Source: Marinobacter sp. JH2
Lineage (GTDB): Bacteria; Pseudomonadota; Gammaproteobacteria; Pseudomonadales; Oleiphilaceae
Assembly: GCF_004353225.1 (NCBI RefSeq)
Contig: NZ_CP037934.1
Coordinates: 2,976,001-3,040,000, forward strand
DNA: 64,000 nt
Direction of reading: 5' to 3'
The position numbers and the translations under genes were made by a program. Below the pieces are notes generated by a model that made no database searches, was not told where the DNA came from, and was given only the letters and a program-made list of their open reading frames with translations. How positions within the stretch are numbered: the stretch's first letter is position 1; each line of letters opens with the position of its first letter. This document shows positions 29,157-41,100 of the stretch, one piece after another.

Positions 29157-30275
29157 TCACACCGACAAATGCCGCCGGAATAAAACCAGTGCTGCAGTAA
29201 AAAACACCCCACCAATAGCCACCAGTGCCAACATCTGTGGCCAAACTACGTCAAACCCTGCACCGCGATAAAGAATCGCCTGTGCCATGGTCACAAAGTG
29301 GGTCGTGGGGGCTGCCAACATAACATTCTGAACCAGTTCCGGCATGCTCTCCCGTGGCGTAATGCCTCCCGACAACAGCTGCAACGGCAGTATGGTGAGA
29401 ATCAACAGCAGGCCAAATTGCGGCATGGTACGAGCCACCGTACCAATCAAAATACCAATGGCAGTGGTGGAGAATAGGTGGATCAAGGCTCCGAACAAAA
29501 ACAGCCAAATGGAGCCAGCGATGGGTACATTCAGCCACCCCTGAATAACCAGTGTGATCGACATAGATGCGACCAGCAACACCACAACGCCGTTGGCCCA
29601 GACTTTGGAGGCCATGATCTCGAACGGCCGCAACGGCATCACCATTAGATGCTCTACAGTGCCGTGTTCACGTTCCCGTATCAGCGCAGCACCGGTCAGG
29701 ATAATGCTGATCAGAGTGATCTGTGTAATCAACTCCATGACGCCACCAAACCAGGTACCATCCAGATTCGGGTTAAAACTGGCGCGAGTCACCAGGGTAA
29801 CGGGCAAATCCTTGGTGGAGCTCCCGGGCTGCAGAAACTCCGCCACCTCCGTCATGACGAAACGCTCAATGTAGGAGGTGCCAATAAAGGCCTGGCTCAT
29901 CCGGGTAGCGTCAATATTCAGTTGCAAATCCACTTGCTGGCCTTGCCGGATCTTGCGCTCAAACCCTTCCGGGATCACCAGAGCGAAGGTATGACTGCCC
30001 TTATCCAGCAAGTGATCAATCTGATCATAACGTACGATTTCCGGTGGTTGGAACCAAGGCGCCTGCAAGGAGTTGATGACTCTACCGGAAAGCACGGTCT
30101 GGTCTTCATCCACCACGGCAATCGGTGCGCTGTGTAGCTCCATGGAGCCAGCAGAACCCGCGGTATAAATCATCAGGGTGAACGCCAGCAGAACAAAGAT
30201 CATCAGCACTTTGTCCTGCCATAGGCTACGCAATTCTTTGATACCCAAGTTCCAGATATTGCCTAAAGATTCCAT
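29157..30275 (-). CDS. yhhJ: ABC-2 type permease (YhhJ-like)
   Basis: A 373-residue inner-membrane permease: one N-terminal helix (about 21-43), a long periplasmic domain, then five C-terminal helices including ALIREREHGTVEHLMVMPL, the ABC-2 signature loop. The start is the ATG at 30275, two bases after the upstream stop and in line with the family N terminus; a longer frame to 30431 would overlap rbbA by 150 bases with no support. Third gene of an HlyD-RbbA-YhhJ export operon. Confidence 0.92.
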   Translation of the reverse strand: MESLGNIWNLGIKELRSLWQDKVLMIFVLLAFTLMIYTAGSAGSMELHSAPIAVVDEDQTVLSGRVINSLQAPWFQPPEIVRYDQIDHLLDKGSHTFALVIPEGFERKIRQGQQVDLQLNIDATRMSQAFIGTSYIERFVMTEVAEFLQPGSSTKDLPVTLVTRASFNPNLDGTWFGGVMELITQITLISIILTGAALIREREHGTVEHLMVMPLRPFEIMASKVWANGVVVLLVASMSITLVIQGWLNVPIAGSIWLFLFGALIHLFSTTAIGILIGTVARTMPQFGLLLILTILPLQLLSGGITPRESMPELVQNVMLAAPTTHFVTMAQAILYRGAGFDVVWPQMLALVAIGGVFFTAALVLFRRHLSV

Positions 30276-30277
30276 TT

Positions 30278-33013
30278 TCAGCGTCCCTGTTTTCTGAGCA
30301 GTACCACAGCCAATCCGGTCAGCACGGGAATAAAGACTGTCAACGCCAAAAATGCGCCCTGCAGATCCATCAGGGTAAGGCCCTTGGTAAATACACCTCG
30401 GCTGATCTGCAGGAACCAGGTGGCAGGCCATATCGGCCCAATCAAGGCACCGGCACCGCTAAGGGATGATACCGGTTCGGTCAGACCAGAGAACTGCACG
30501 GTAGGCAGAATGGTAATAATGGCCGTGGCGGCCAGCGCAGCAATCTGGGTGGAGGCAAAGGTGGAAATCACTTGGCCCAGAGCCGTTGTTGTTGTTACAA
30601 ACAACAGTGCCCCCAACGTGAGTGTCAGGACTCCCCCCTTGAGCTCCACATCAAACAGGTACAACGCCAGCAAAACCAGACTTACGTAGCTGATCATGCT
30701 GAAAACGATGTAAGGCAATTGCTTGCCCAACAAAAACTCCAGGCGGGTAACCGGTGTTACGTACAGGTTGGTGATAGAGCCCAGCTCTTTCTCCCGCACA
30801 ATCCCCAGCGCCATCAGTATCGACGGAATAAAGATCAGCAGAATCGGAATGACCGCTGGCACCATAGCGTCCAGACTGCGGAAGTCCTGGTTATAACGGT
30901 ACCGGGCTTCCAGGGTAATCAGGCTTATTGCAGGCACCTGGCCCCATGTCTGCCGGGCAAGCTCACTCAGGTAACTGACGTGCACTCCCTGCACATAACC
31001 AAGGATAGTTTCACCCCGGAAGGGCATAGCACCGTCCAGCCACAATGCTAACTCGGTGGTCCGTCCCCGTTTCAGATCTTTTCCGAAGCCGGAGGGGATT
31101 TCGATAGCCAAACTCAGTTCACCGGAACGCATTCGCTGATCCAGTTCCTCTGCCGAAGTAATAACCGCGTGCTCCCGAAAGTAGCGGGAACCCGATACGG
31201 CCCTCACATAATCCCGGCTTTGGGGTGTCTGGTCACGGTCAAGCACGGCGAACGACAAATCTTCTACGTCCAAGGTGATGCCGTAACCGAGTATTAACAT
31301 AAGTAGCGCAGAGCCCACAAAAGCGAACGCCATGCGGATAGGGTCCCTCAACAATTCCCGGGCTTCTCGCCGACCATAAGCCAACAAGCGCCGAGAACTG
31401 AAGACTTTGTGGCGGAAGCCGTGCCCGTTATCCTCACCCAGCAGAGCGCCATGGGCTTGCGGTTCGGGCTCTTTATCCACCGCTTCCAACGTCGTCATGA
31501 ACGCTTCTTCCAAGCTGTCACCGCCCGTTTGTTCAATCAACGCCTCGGGCGTGTCACAGGCCAACACCTCTCCGGCGTGCATCAACGAAATACGATCGCA
31601 GCGCTCACCCTCGTTCATGAAGTGAGTGGAAATGAAAATGGTCACACCATCTTCCCGGGACAAGCGCATCAGCAACTGCCAGAACCGGTTACGGGCACCG
31701 GGGTCAACGCCAGAGGTAGGTTCGTCCAAGATCAGTAATTCCGGCTCATGGACAACGGCTACCGCTAAAGACAAACGCTGGCGCACACCCAGAGGCAAGC
31801 TACCAGAACGCTGGTCGAGCACTCCATCCAGCCCGAACTGCCGGGTCAGGGTGTTAATGCGATCAATGATTTTGGCCGCAGGCAGATGGAACAACCGGGC
31901 GTGCAACTCCAGGTTCTGGCGCACGGTCAGCTCTCCGTACAAGGAGAAAGATTGGGACATGTAGCCCACTTTTCGACGCGTGGCCAGATCTTTGGCATCC
32001 AATGGCTCACCAAACAGCTCGACTTTACCCTCAGTGGGAGTGAGCAGGCCGGTGAGCATTCTCATGGTGGTGGTTTTGCCACAGCCGTTAGAACCTAGAA
32101 AGCCAAAAATTTCGCCTTTCGGGATGGCAAAGCTGACGTATTTAACTGCAGTAAAACTGCCAAATTTCAACGTCAGATCGCTGGCGACAATGGCGGGTGT
32201 GGCTCTGCCGTTTGCCGCAGGCTCCAGCGCGCCGGCGGCTACGGGTTCGCCCCGCTCACCCTCCTGACGAGTTTCCGGCAGCAGGGCAATAAAGGCATCG
32301 TCCAGATTGGCCGTCTGTGTCTGCTTGCGCAGTGCTTCGGGGGAACCGGTTGCCAACACCCTGCCAGCATCCATGGCGACCAGCCAATCGTAGCGTTCCG
32401 CCTCTTCCATATAGGCCGTAGCCACCAGCACGCTCATGCCGGTGCTTTGCTGGCGGATGGTATCAATCAAATCCCAGAAGCGCTTGCGGGACAGAGGGTC
32501 TACCCCCGTGGTGGGCTCATCCAAAATCAGCAAATCCGGGTTGTGGATAAGTGCACAACACAGACCCAGCTTCTGCTTCATACCCCCAGACAATTTACCG
32601 GCCGGGCGATCCCGGAAAGCTAAAAGGCCGGTGGCATCCAACAATCGACCGATTTGCTGCTTTCGGGCGGGGCCGGTCAAGCCGAACAGGTCAGCGAAGA
32701 ACGCAATGTTCTCGTCAACAGTCAGAGTGTGATAGAGGTTGCCGCCCAGACCCTGAGGCATATAGGCAATGCGCGGAGCGGCCTGATTCCTGAATCGGGA
32801 ACTGCCCATATCGCCGCCGAATACCTCCAGACGGCCTTGTTGCAATTGGCGGGCGCCGGCAATCAGTCCCAGCAAGGTGGATTTACCTACCCCGTCCGGG
32901 CCAATCAGGCCCACCATGCAGCCAGAGGGGAAATCCAGTGTGATATCGGACAGTGCCATGGTTTCCCCGTAGGTGTGGCTGATTCCTTCCAGCCGAGCCA
33001 CGGAATTAATCAT
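30278..33013 (-). CDS. rbbA: fused ABC transporter: two ATPase domains plus ABC-2 permease (RbbA-like)
   Basis: A 911-residue fusion with two ABC ATPase domains followed by an ABC-2 permease domain. Walker A sites: GPDGVGKS (38-45) and GSNGCGKT (about 310). Signatures: LSGGMKQ in the first and LPLGVRQ, the variant usual for second domains of this family, in the second. The membrane region (about 560-905) includes [18 protein letters not shown]. In E. coli the homologue RbbA was reported as a ribosome-associated ATPase, but the operon layout here indicates an export pump. It overlaps the HlyD gene by eight bases. Confidence 0.93.
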   Translation of the reverse strand: MINSVARLEGISHTYGETMALSDITLDFPSGCMVGLIGPDGVGKSTLLGLIAGARQLQQGRLEVFGGDMGSSRFRNQAAPRIAYMPQGLGGNLYHTLTVDENIAFFADLFGLTGPARKQQIGRLLDATGLLAFRDRPAGKLSGGMKQKLGLCCALIHNPDLLILDEPTTGVDPLSRKRFWDLIDTIRQQSTGMSVLVATAYMEEAERYDWLVAMDAGRVLATGSPEALRKQTQTANLDDAFIALLPETRQEGERGEPVAAGALEPAANGRATPAIVASDLTLKFGSFTAVKYVSFAIPKGEIFGFLGSNGCGKTTTMRMLTGLLTPTEGKVELFGEPLDAKDLATRRKVGYMSQSFSLYGELTVRQNLELHARLFHLPAAKIIDRINTLTRQFGLDGVLDQRSGSLPLGVRQRLSLAVAVVHEPELLILDEPTSGVDPGARNRFWQLLMRLSREDGVTIFISTHFMNEGERCDRISLMHAGEVLACDTPEALIEQTGGDSLEEAFMTTLEAVDKEPEPQAHGALLGEDNGHGFRHKVFSSRRLLAYGRREARELLRDPIRMAFAFVGSALLMLILGYGITLDVEDLSFAVLDRDQTPQSRDYVRAVSGSRYFREHAVITSAEELDQRMRSGELSLAIEIPSGFGKDLKRGRTTELALWLDGAMPFRGETILGYVQGVHVSYLSELARQTWGQVPAISLITLEARYRYNQDFRSLDAMVPAVIPILLIFIPSILMALGIVREKELGSITNLYVTPVTRLEFLLGKQLPYIVFSMISYVSLVLLALYLFDVELKGGVLTLTLGALLFVTTTTALGQVISTFASTQIAALAATAIITILPTVQFSGLTEPVSSLSGAGALIGPIWPATWFLQISRGVFTKGLTLMDLQGAFLALTVFIPVLTGLAVVLLRKQGR

Positions 33014-34004
33014 TGGGCAATCTCACGTCCAAACGTTCAGACCACGGCTGGCTTTCATCCAGACGGACAAAGGCTTCGCCGGGTACGCCGGTTTTCACGC
33101 GATCCCGATAAGCGTTCAGTAGGTCCGGATTAATGCGAATGCGCACCCGGAACATCAACTTCTCCCGCTCACTGCGAGTTTCCACAGATTTGGGTGTAAA
33201 CTGAGCTTCTGCGGCCACAAAACTGACTTCTGCGGGCACCACGTAATCCGGTAGGGCGTCCAGAATAATCCGGGCTTCAGAACCCACTCGAACCCGACCC
33301 GCCTGAGAAGTCGGCAGGAAAATAGTCATATACACATCGCTGACATCCAACACGGTCGCAACCTTGCCGCCGGCCGCAAGTACCTCGCCGGGCTCTGCCA
33401 AGCGATATAACACTCGCCCGCCCACCGGAGTGGTGAGTTCGCTGTCATCGATATTGGTCTGAATTTGCCGGATGGCGGCATGGGCTGATTCTATACCGGC
33501 TTCTGCAGAGGCCACTTGCACCCGAGCCGCTTGCAGGGCTGCGCCCGCAGTCTCTGCTGCCGTGCGGGTGCGATCCAGTTGTTCTCGGGAGACATGGCCA
33601 CGGTCAACCAGGGTCTCAATCCGTGCCAATTCAGCTTCGGCATAGCGACGCTCGCTTTCCCGCTGCACTACCACTGCATCTGCCAGTAAGCGAGCCTGTT
33701 CCGCCTGTCGTAAATTGGCTTCCGCAGCCGACAAACGAGCCTTGATTTCGTCAGTGTCCATAACCGCCAGCTGCTGGCCGGCTTCTACCATTTCGCCTTC
33801 ACGCACGGCAAAGGATTCCAGTCGCCCGGGAATGCGGGTCGCAATATCCACTTCTGTGGCTTCGATGCGGCCATTGCCAGAAGCAATGTGCTCGGGCAAT
33901 TCATCGCCATTCGGCATTAGGACGTAAACCGCAATGGCAATAGTAGCTAAAACAACCAGCGTAATAATGAGCTTAGAAGAAGTGTGAATACCTTTACTGG
34001 CCAT
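33006..34004 (-). CDS. yhiI: HlyD-family periplasmic adaptor (YhiI-like)
   Basis: A 332-residue membrane-fusion protein with one N-terminal anchor (about 8-27), the lipoyl half-motif [15 protein letters not shown], a helical hairpin (about 75-185) rich in Ala/Glu/Arg, and the second half-motif [17 protein letters not shown]. It would link the RbbA/YhhJ pump to an outer-membrane channel. The start is the ATG at 34004 with GGAAGG just upstream; a frame extending to 34085 has no ribosome site. First gene of the three-gene operon. No outer-membrane partner gene is adjacent. Confidence 0.93.
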   Translation of the reverse strand: MASKGIHTSSKLIITLVVLATIAIAVYVLMPNGDELPEHIASGNGRIEATEVDIATRIPGRLESFAVREGEMVEAGQQLAVMDTDEIKARLSAAEANLRQAEQARLLADAVVVQRESERRYAEAELARIETLVDRGHVSREQLDRTRTAAETAGAALQAARVQVASAEAGIESAHAAIRQIQTNIDDSELTTPVGGRVLYRLAEPGEVLAAGGKVATVLDVSDVYMTIFLPTSQAGRVRVGSEARIILDALPDYVVPAEVSFVAAEAQFTPKSVETRSEREKLMFRVRIRINPDLLNAYRDRVKTGVPGEAFVRLDESQPWSERLDVRLPND

Positions 34005-34148
34005 AGCCCTTCCTTGATAAAAAAGAAATTCGGTCTTGGCCATTAGTATAAGGAAAAATGGAATAGTGGTTCTGACAGGGGTCAATTAGCTTGCAAAGTT
34101 TTTGAATTCAACCCGTTTTATGCCAGATGACGTTGGGCGGCCAAACGC

Positions 34149-36404
34149 TTACTGGCGATCAGGAAACCACCAACCCGGTAATAATCGATTCACTGAACGC
34201 TTCATGAAACGATCATCAATCAGCCAGATCACCCCTTGGTCTTCTGGCGTTCGGATAACCCGGCCTGCCGCCTGGGCCACCTTTTGTAGGCCGGGAATCA
34301 AGTAGGTGTAGTCATAGCCGTTGCCAAAACGCTGCTGAAGCCGCGCCTTCAGAATTTCGTGCCAGGCGTCAAAGGGCGGCAGACCCAAAGTGGCGACAAA
34401 CGCACCGATGAGCTGATCACCAGGCAGATCAATGCCTTCACTGAACACCCCACCCAATACCGCGAAAGCCACACTGCCGTTGGGCTTCTGGAATCCGGCC
34501 AAGAATTCCCGACGCTGCTCCGGGCTCATGCCTGGTTGCTGACTGCGTTGCGGAATATCCCGGGCGTATTCTGCCAACGTCCTGCTGGCTTCGTTGGCGT
34601 ATTTGAAGCTGCTGAAGAACGCCAGATAATGACCGGGACGCTGTCGGTACTGGCTGGCAATCACCTCCGCGATGGGTTGCAGCGACGCTTCCCGGTGTAC
34701 CTGTCGGGTACTGATGCCGGGCGTGAAGTTCACCTGCAACTGGTCCGCACTGAACGGGCTTGCCAGGGAGGTAAACCGGCTATGTTCCGGCAGGCCCAGC
34801 AGATCCCGGTAATAAACGCCGGGACTCAGGGTCGCGGAGAACAACAGCACCGAGTTGGCCGCGGCAAAGCGGTCTCTGAGAAAATCCGCTGGAATAAGGT
34901 TCTGCAACGTTAAGCTGGCACGCCCCCGACCGCTGCGTTGGAATTCACACAGAGAGTGATCCCCGAAGCTGTCTGCCAGCTTCATAAACGCCACACTTTC
35001 AAACAGTACTTCCTGTAAGGGCAGGTCTGGTGGGTTATCGGTGAGGTAATCGGTGATAGTGGACACCATTGCCTGCAACGCCCCCAATAACTGAGAGGGC
35101 AGGGTGGCCAAAAACACCGGTTGGCTTTGCTCTCCGTGATCGCGGATCAGACTTTGCCAGGCCCGGGCGGTTCGCTCCAAGGCCGACTTCAGCGGTTTGG
35201 GCGCGGTTTTCTTTACCTTCAGCAAACGCTGCTGATCCAGCCGCACCGAGTACATACCACGGCCACGATCCACCAGATTATGGGCTTCGTCCACCAACAC
35301 ACCAGCCTTCCAGTTGTTTTGGCGAATCAACCCGTGGAGCAGGGCGGATTGGTCAAACATCCGGTTCACATCGCCAATCACCAGATCGCTCCATCGAGCC
35401 ATTTCCTGAGCCAGGAAATAGGGGCAAATGTCATGACCTGCAGCGATTTGCTGCAAAACATCCTGAGTAAGTGGACTTCTGCTTTGAACGGCTTCAGCCC
35501 GAGCATCCGGCAAACGATCGAAAAAGCCTTGCGCCAACGGGCAGGAATCGCCATGACACGCTTTGTCCGGGTGCTCGCAGGCGTCGTCTTTAGACACCAA
35601 CTCCAACGTGCGTAACGGCCATGGCTGCAGCGGGTCCTGGGCTGAACGCAACTTATCTACAGCATCCAGCGCCAACTGTCGGGCGGTATTTCGGCAGGTG
35701 AGGTAGCACAGTCGGTCCTGTTCCGCCGCGGGCATGGCCATTAAGGCCGGAAACAGGGTGCCCAGAGTTTTGCCCAGGCCGGTGGGCGCCTCCAGCAGCA
35801 AGGTTTCGCCTTTTACGGCATTTTTATACACCGTTTCGGCCAGCTGCCGCTGGCGCGGGCGAAAGTCCGGGAACGGGAAAATAAGGCCCGTCAGCAGGGC
35901 ATTACGCTGTTCCCGATGATGCTCTTCCTGTTCCGCCCAGGCTTTATAAAGGGTGCATAGGGCTTCGAGTTCTTGCCACAGCTCGTCAGCACTGGCGGTT
36001 TCCAGCATCGAGGTCTCTTTGCTCTTGCCGATGTCGAAATAAACCAGCGCCAGCTCCAGCTTCTTGCGCTTTTCCTGGCGGCATAACAGCGCGCCATAGA
36101 CCCGTAACTGGGCGCGGTGCAGCGCCCGTTGATACGCACGAATCCGGGACACATCCCCCCGATGGGTTTTGATCTCCTCCAGTCGTCCGTTGTGCGGATT
36201 ATAACCATCAGCCCTTCCGGATAGCTCTAACCCCAAACACTCTCCGGTAAGTGAATACTCGCTTTTATAGCCGTAACCGCGGTTATCCTGAATTGCTTGG
36301 TGGCCCGCAATACCTTCTTCTGCGCTCGGGGCCGGGGTGTACCGGAAGTCCAGATCACCGTGGCGAGCTGCAAACTCGCACAGGGTCCGAACGGCCACCT
36401 TCAT
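34149..36404 (-). CDS. XPD/DinG-type helicase with N-terminal Cas4-like nuclease domain
   Basis: A 751-residue protein of two parts. Residues 1-170: a RecB/Cas4-like PD-(D/E)XK nuclease domain with GRADGY (63-68), LEEIKTH (75-81) and an Arg-rich helix carrying QLRVYGALL (the QxxxY motif). Residues 190-751: a superfamily 2 helicase with Walker A EAPTGLGKT (205-213), DEAH box (372-375) and four cysteines (276, 283, 288, 327) in the spacing of an XPD/DinG iron-sulphur cluster. The start ATG at 36404 overlaps the fan1 stop (ATGA); a frame beginning 36 bases earlier has no support. It should unwind and process branched or flapped DNA with its partner. Confidence 0.9.
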   Translation of the reverse strand: MKVAVRTLCEFAARHGDLDFRYTPAPSAEEGIAGHQAIQDNRGYGYKSEYSLTGECLGLELSGRADGYNPHNGRLEEIKTHRGDVSRIRAYQRALHRAQLRVYGALLCRQEKRKKLELALVYFDIGKSKETSMLETASADELWQELEALCTLYKAWAEQEEHHREQRNALLTGLIFPFPDFRPRQRQLAETVYKNAVKGETLLLEAPTGLGKTLGTLFPALMAMPAAEQDRLCYLTCRNTARQLALDAVDKLRSAQDPLQPWPLRTLELVSKDDACEHPDKACHGDSCPLAQGFFDRLPDARAEAVQSRSPLTQDVLQQIAAGHDICPYFLAQEMARWSDLVIGDVNRMFDQSALLHGLIRQNNWKAGVLVDEAHNLVDRGRGMYSVRLDQQRLLKVKKTAPKPLKSALERTARAWQSLIRDHGEQSQPVFLATLPSQLLGALQAMVSTITDYLTDNPPDLPLQEVLFESVAFMKLADSFGDHSLCEFQRSGRGRASLTLQNLIPADFLRDRFAAANSVLLFSATLSPGVYYRDLLGLPEHSRFTSLASPFSADQLQVNFTPGISTRQVHREASLQPIAEVIASQYRQRPGHYLAFFSSFKYANEASRTLAEYARDIPQRSQQPGMSPEQRREFLAGFQKPNGSVAFAVLGGVFSEGIDLPGDQLIGAFVATLGLPPFDAWHEILKARLQQRFGNGYDYTYLIPGLQKVAQAAGRVIRTPEDQGVIWLIDDRFMKRSVNRLLPGWWFPDRQ

Positions 36405-38101
36405 GAGCTCACCTCGGCTTCTTGCCAGCGTACATAACACACACTGGCGGGTATGCCTTGCTGGTCAAAAAAGGCGAGCCAACGGCGTTGGTGATCCTGC
36501 AATCGGTCACCGGGCCCTTTCACTTCAATCATTTCATAACGGTGTTCGGGAGCTTTGGCATCAGGGATAAAACGAATCAGGTCCGGGAAGCCGCTTCGGT
36601 GTTCTTTCACGTTGGTCAGCAAGCGCTGGAACAGTGCACTTAGCTGCTCAGCCGGAATACAATCCAGAGCTCGCTCCAGCAAAGCTTCGGTCACCACCGG
36701 CCAAACCACAAAGGGGTTAGCAATACCCTGCTTCGCTCGAAAGGTGCCTAGAATCTTTTCCCGATAGGTTCCCGTTTTCAACACCGCGAAGCATTGATCA
36801 AAATCCGCCTGTCGACGGGCGACAAAGTCTTCGCGGGTCAGGTCTACCGGGCCGGCATGGAATGGGTGGAAGAACGCGCCAGCGATGGGTTTGAAGATCA
36901 CCGGCCAGCAAAGTAGGCCGAACAAAGCATTGATCAGCGTGTTTTCCACATAAAACACCGGCGCTTCGTCGGTACTGAGATGCGCCAAGGCCGCATGTTC
37001 GACAGAGCCGGTGTCCGGTTTCGGCAAGGTAACGATGAGTTCCCGAATTAATGGTTTGGCCGGCTCTTGAGGTTTCGGTTCACCCATTTTCGGTGCCAGC
37101 CGTTTCAGAATTCGCTCCAGCCCCTGGACTTCGGCATCGCTCAATTCACCGGTTTGCCACTGACCGGCGATGACCCAGGCCTCTTCGAACCGCTTCAGGC
37201 GTTCCAGCAATCGCAACTGCTTGAGCCTGGCCTCACGATGCCCGCTGGCGGCCCACGCCTGCAATGCCAATTCCGGGTTGCTTTGCCGCTCAGCCTGTCG
37301 GCCCAGCTCCAAGAGCAGACGATTCCGGCGGCTGGTGAGCCAAGAGTTATCCACAGGATCGGGAATATCTGCCCAAACGTCGTCAGCCGGTTCGCCTTCG
37401 TCCAAGCGCTCCCGGCACTGGTGCATCTGCAGGTAACTGTCTACTTCCGCCCGGTGCTGAAAGGCCCGGGATTCGGGGGTGAAAGGCACGGTTTCAAATT
37501 GCTGTACGCCCAGTTCCACCAACACGAAATCGGTCCAGCTTTGGCGCAGGTTGCCAAAGAACATCAAGCGGATACGATCAAACAGATCCATGCCCGGAAC
37601 TCGCACGATTTGCGGCGCCGGCTGCTCGAACCACTGGTCAACTGTATTAGGTTCAGGCTCTGTGTCGGCAAGCGCTTCTCGTAATTGGGCTTTGGGCAGG
37701 TTTTTGGGCCAACCTTTGTCCGCCAGCCAGTCCGCATACTTCAGCCGCAGTTCCGCCAGCGTAAACAACCGGAACACATCATCCAGGCCGAGCAACGGGG
37801 CAGGCTCCAGCCATTGTTGCGCGATCAGCTCGGCCACAGCTTCGGTTTCCGGCTGTGGCAGTTCCGGGTAATTCAACTTATCCACTCGGAACAATTCACC
37901 GCTGCGCATAATCATTCGAGTCAACAGAGCCCGGGCTGCGATAGGCAGTTGGCGAAAGTTTTTCAGCCACGCACGCTCGCCTTCGGTCAGCAAATCACCG
38001 TGGTGTTCGGCGACCCAATCCACCAAGGTATTCATGTTTTCTAAGTAGTACAGGGGATTTTCAAGGTCCGCTGTTTTTGGATACGACCGCACTTGTCGCA
38101 T
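36401..38101 (-). CDS. fan1: VRR-NUC domain nuclease, FAN1 type
   Basis: A 566-residue homologue of FAN1, a structure-specific nuclease that acts at 5' flaps and interstrand crosslinks. The order is N-terminal wing/helical region (ALLTRMIMRSGELFRVDKLNYPELP), central TPR-like helices, and a C-terminal VRR-NUC domain with SGFPDLIRF and MIEVKGPGDRLQDHQ, i.e. the catalytic Asp and E-x-K. The start at 38101 fits bacterial FAN1 proteins (NPLYYLENMNTLVDWVAE); a frame to 38164 would enter the recC leader. Divergent from recC by 88 bp and translationally coupled to the helicase gene. Confidence 0.92.
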   Translation of the reverse strand: MRQVRSYPKTADLENPLYYLENMNTLVDWVAEHHGDLLTEGERAWLKNFRQLPIAARALLTRMIMRSGELFRVDKLNYPELPQPETEAVAELIAQQWLEPAPLLGLDDVFRLFTLAELRLKYADWLADKGWPKNLPKAQLREALADTEPEPNTVDQWFEQPAPQIVRVPGMDLFDRIRLMFFGNLRQSWTDFVLVELGVQQFETVPFTPESRAFQHRAEVDSYLQMHQCRERLDEGEPADDVWADIPDPVDNSWLTSRRNRLLLELGRQAERQSNPELALQAWAASGHREARLKQLRLLERLKRFEEAWVIAGQWQTGELSDAEVQGLERILKRLAPKMGEPKPQEPAKPLIRELIVTLPKPDTGSVEHAALAHLSTDEAPVFYVENTLINALFGLLCWPVIFKPIAGAFFHPFHAGPVDLTREDFVARRQADFDQCFAVLKTGTYREKILGTFRAKQGIANPFVVWPVVTEALLERALDCIPAEQLSALFQRLLTNVKEHRSGFPDLIRFIPDAKAPEHRYEMIEVKGPGDRLQDHQRRWLAFFDQQGIPASVCYVRWQEAEVSS

Positions 38102-38189
38102 GAAAGGACTATCCTGCCTGACGAAACAAACTCGGGTTTGGGGTAACCTGTCACCCAGACCCATTTTCCGGAATCAAGATAACACTGGT

Positions 38190-41100
38190 ATGCCTGACAC
38201 CAATAGTATTGAACCCGGCTTTCACGCCATTCACGCCAACCATCTGGAAGATCTACGCCGGGCGGTGGTGTACATATGCCGACAAAACTCGCTGCCGCCG
38301 CTGGAGAGCGAAACCTTTCTGGTTCAAAGTAACGGCATCGCCCAGTGGCTGAAGTTGGCACTGGCGGAGAAACGCACCGACGACGGTATGGAAGGCGGGC
38401 TGGGCATTGCTGCCGGTATGGATTTTTTGTTCCCGGCCCGTTTTATCTGGCAGGCCTACCGGGCGGTCTTACCAGCGGGCGAAGTACCTGAGCAGTCACC
38501 CTTCGATAAAAGCCGGTTGGTCTGGCGATTGTACCGGCTGTTACCGGAACTGGTCGGGCAGGACGATGCCTTCACGCCGCTGGCTCGCTTTCTAGACGGC
38601 AGCGATACCGACCTGCGTAATTTTCAACTGGCGGAGAAAGTCGCCGACCTGTTCGACCAGTATCAGGTCTTCCGCGCGGACTGGCTGGCCGCCTGGGAGC
38701 AGGGCAGGGATGTTCTCATCACGCCCCGGGGCGAAGAAAAATCGCTGACACCGGAAACCCTGTGGCAACCATTGTTGTGGCGCAAACTGGTCGAAGATGT
38801 GGGCGAAGCCGCCGGTACCAGCCGGTCACATATCCACACCCGTTTTATGGAACAGGGCCAGCGCCTCACCACGCCGGCCGACCCCGGCCGGTTACCCAAA
38901 CGGATTGTGGTGTTTGGCGTGTCTTCGTTACCCCGACAAGCGCTGGAAGCCTTATACGTGCTCAGCCGCTTCAGCCAGGTGGTGCTGTGTGTGCATAACC
39001 CCAGTCAGTTCTACTGGGCGGATATTATCAGCGACCGGGAACTGCTCCGCGCCAACCGCAAGCGCGGTCTGGCCCATCCGGTGCTGTCGCAGATTGATGA
39101 CAAGGACCAGCTGCACCAACACGCCAACCCGCTACTGGCGGCTTGGGGCAAGCAAGGCCGGGATTACATCCGTCTGCTGGACGAATTCGACAACCCGGAA
39201 GAATACCGCAGCAGTTTCCAGACCCCGGACCAGAAGATCGACATCTTCTCGGAGCACGGCAGCGGCGAGACTCCCCGCCTGTTGAACCAGCTGCAGAATG
39301 ACATCTACAGCCTGACCCCGCTGCAGGAAATCCGCGAGCAAGCGCGAGAGCTGGACCTGACCCGGGATTATTCCATCGCCTTCCACGAAGCCCACGGCCC
39401 TCAGCGTGAAGTGGAAATACTGCACGACCAATTGCTGGCCGCGTTCAATGCCGATCCGGACCTCCGGCCCCGGGATGTCATCGTGATGGTGCCCGACATA
39501 AACGTTTACGCACCGCATATTCAGGCGGTGTTCGGCCGTTACCAGCCCGGTCGTAAACGTCACATTCCGTTCACTATTTCCGACCAAGGACAGCGCCACC
39601 ACGAACCGGTGCTGATTGCCATGGAAACCCTGATGTCGTTGCCCCGCAGCCGCTTCGGCGTGAGCGAGATCATCAGCCTGTTGGAAGTTCCCGGCATCCG
39701 TGATCGCTTCGGCATCACCGAAGACGACATCCCACTGGCTCGGCGCTGGGTGGAAGGTGCCAACATCCGCTGGGGCCTACACGGCCAACACCGGGAAAGT
39801 CTGGATTTACCGGCAGAACTGGACCGCAACACCTGGCAATCCGGCTTAAGGTCGATGCTGCTGGGCTACGGCATGGGCGACGACGATCCATGGGCGGGCG
39901 TAGAACCCTATGGCGAGATCGGCGGTTTGCAAGCGGATCTCGCCGGCCGGCTGAGCGACTTTGTGCATCAACTGGAAACCTTGTGGCAGGCGCTGCAAAC
40001 CCAGCGCACGCCCGAACAGTGGGAAACCCTGTTCTCGGGCATGCTGGAACAGTTTTTCCACAAGGTCGAAGGCAGTGACCTGTTGCTGCTTAACCGCTTC
40101 CGCAGACATCTGGAGCAATGGCTGGAAAATACGCTGGCCGCCGGGCTGAACGAGCAACCACTGCCGCTCAACATCGTCAAAGACGTGCTACTGTCCGGTT
40201 TGGACGAAGGCGGCCTGAACCAGCGTTTTCTGGCCGGCAAGGTCAACTTCGCCACGCTGATGCCGATGCGGGCGATACCCTTCCGCAAGGTGTGCCTGCT
40301 GGGCATGAACGACGGCGATTACCCCCGCTCCCGACCGCCAGTGGATTTCGATTTGATGGCGCAGGATTATCGACCCGGGGATCGCTCCCGCCGTGAGGAC
40401 GATCGCTACCTGTTTCTCGAAGCCTTACTGTCGGCCCGTGAGCAGCTGTACATCAGCTGGGTAGGGCGCAGTATCAAGGACGACTCAGAGCGGCCACCCT
40501 CGGTGTTGGTGGCCCAGCTTCAGGACCATCTCGACAGTCTGTGGAGCGTATCCGGCCAGCCGGATCAGAAGGTGACGAACGCGCTGACCACTCAACACCC
40601 GTTACAGCCGTTCAGCCGCGATTATTTCCCGAAATCCAGTCGGTCAGAAAACAGCCCGGAAGAAGCCGCCAAGCCACTGGCTGAGGTACTGCAAAGCCGA
40701 AGTCTGTTCACCTACGAGCGGGAATGGCGCAGCGCCCATGGCGTAACGGCCGGAGAACACACGAACACCCCGTTGCCCTACCAAACACCGGAAGAGCCCA
40801 TCAGCCTGAACGATCTGGCCGGCTTCCTGAAAAAGCCGGTCGAAACCTTCTACCAACGCCGCCTGCAAGTGCGCTTTGAAGAGGTGGAAGACGACGATAC
40901 CGACAACGAAAACTTCGACCTTAACGGGCTGGACCGCTGGCAGCTGGATAACGAGCTGATTCAACAAAGCCTGATCAAAGCGGGTACCGAAGAGGAACTG
41001 CACGAGCGTTTGGAAACCACCCTGGACCGCATGGCCCGGCGCGGGGATCTGGGTATGGGTGTCACCGAACACCGCCTGCGCAGCGAACTGTCCGGGCGCT

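Noticed and set aside
30278..33013. Degenerate second ABC signature (LPLGVRQ) as evidence for a dead ATPase in RbbA
   Set aside because: That variant is usual in the second ATPase domain of this ABC-2 family; Walker motifs are intact.
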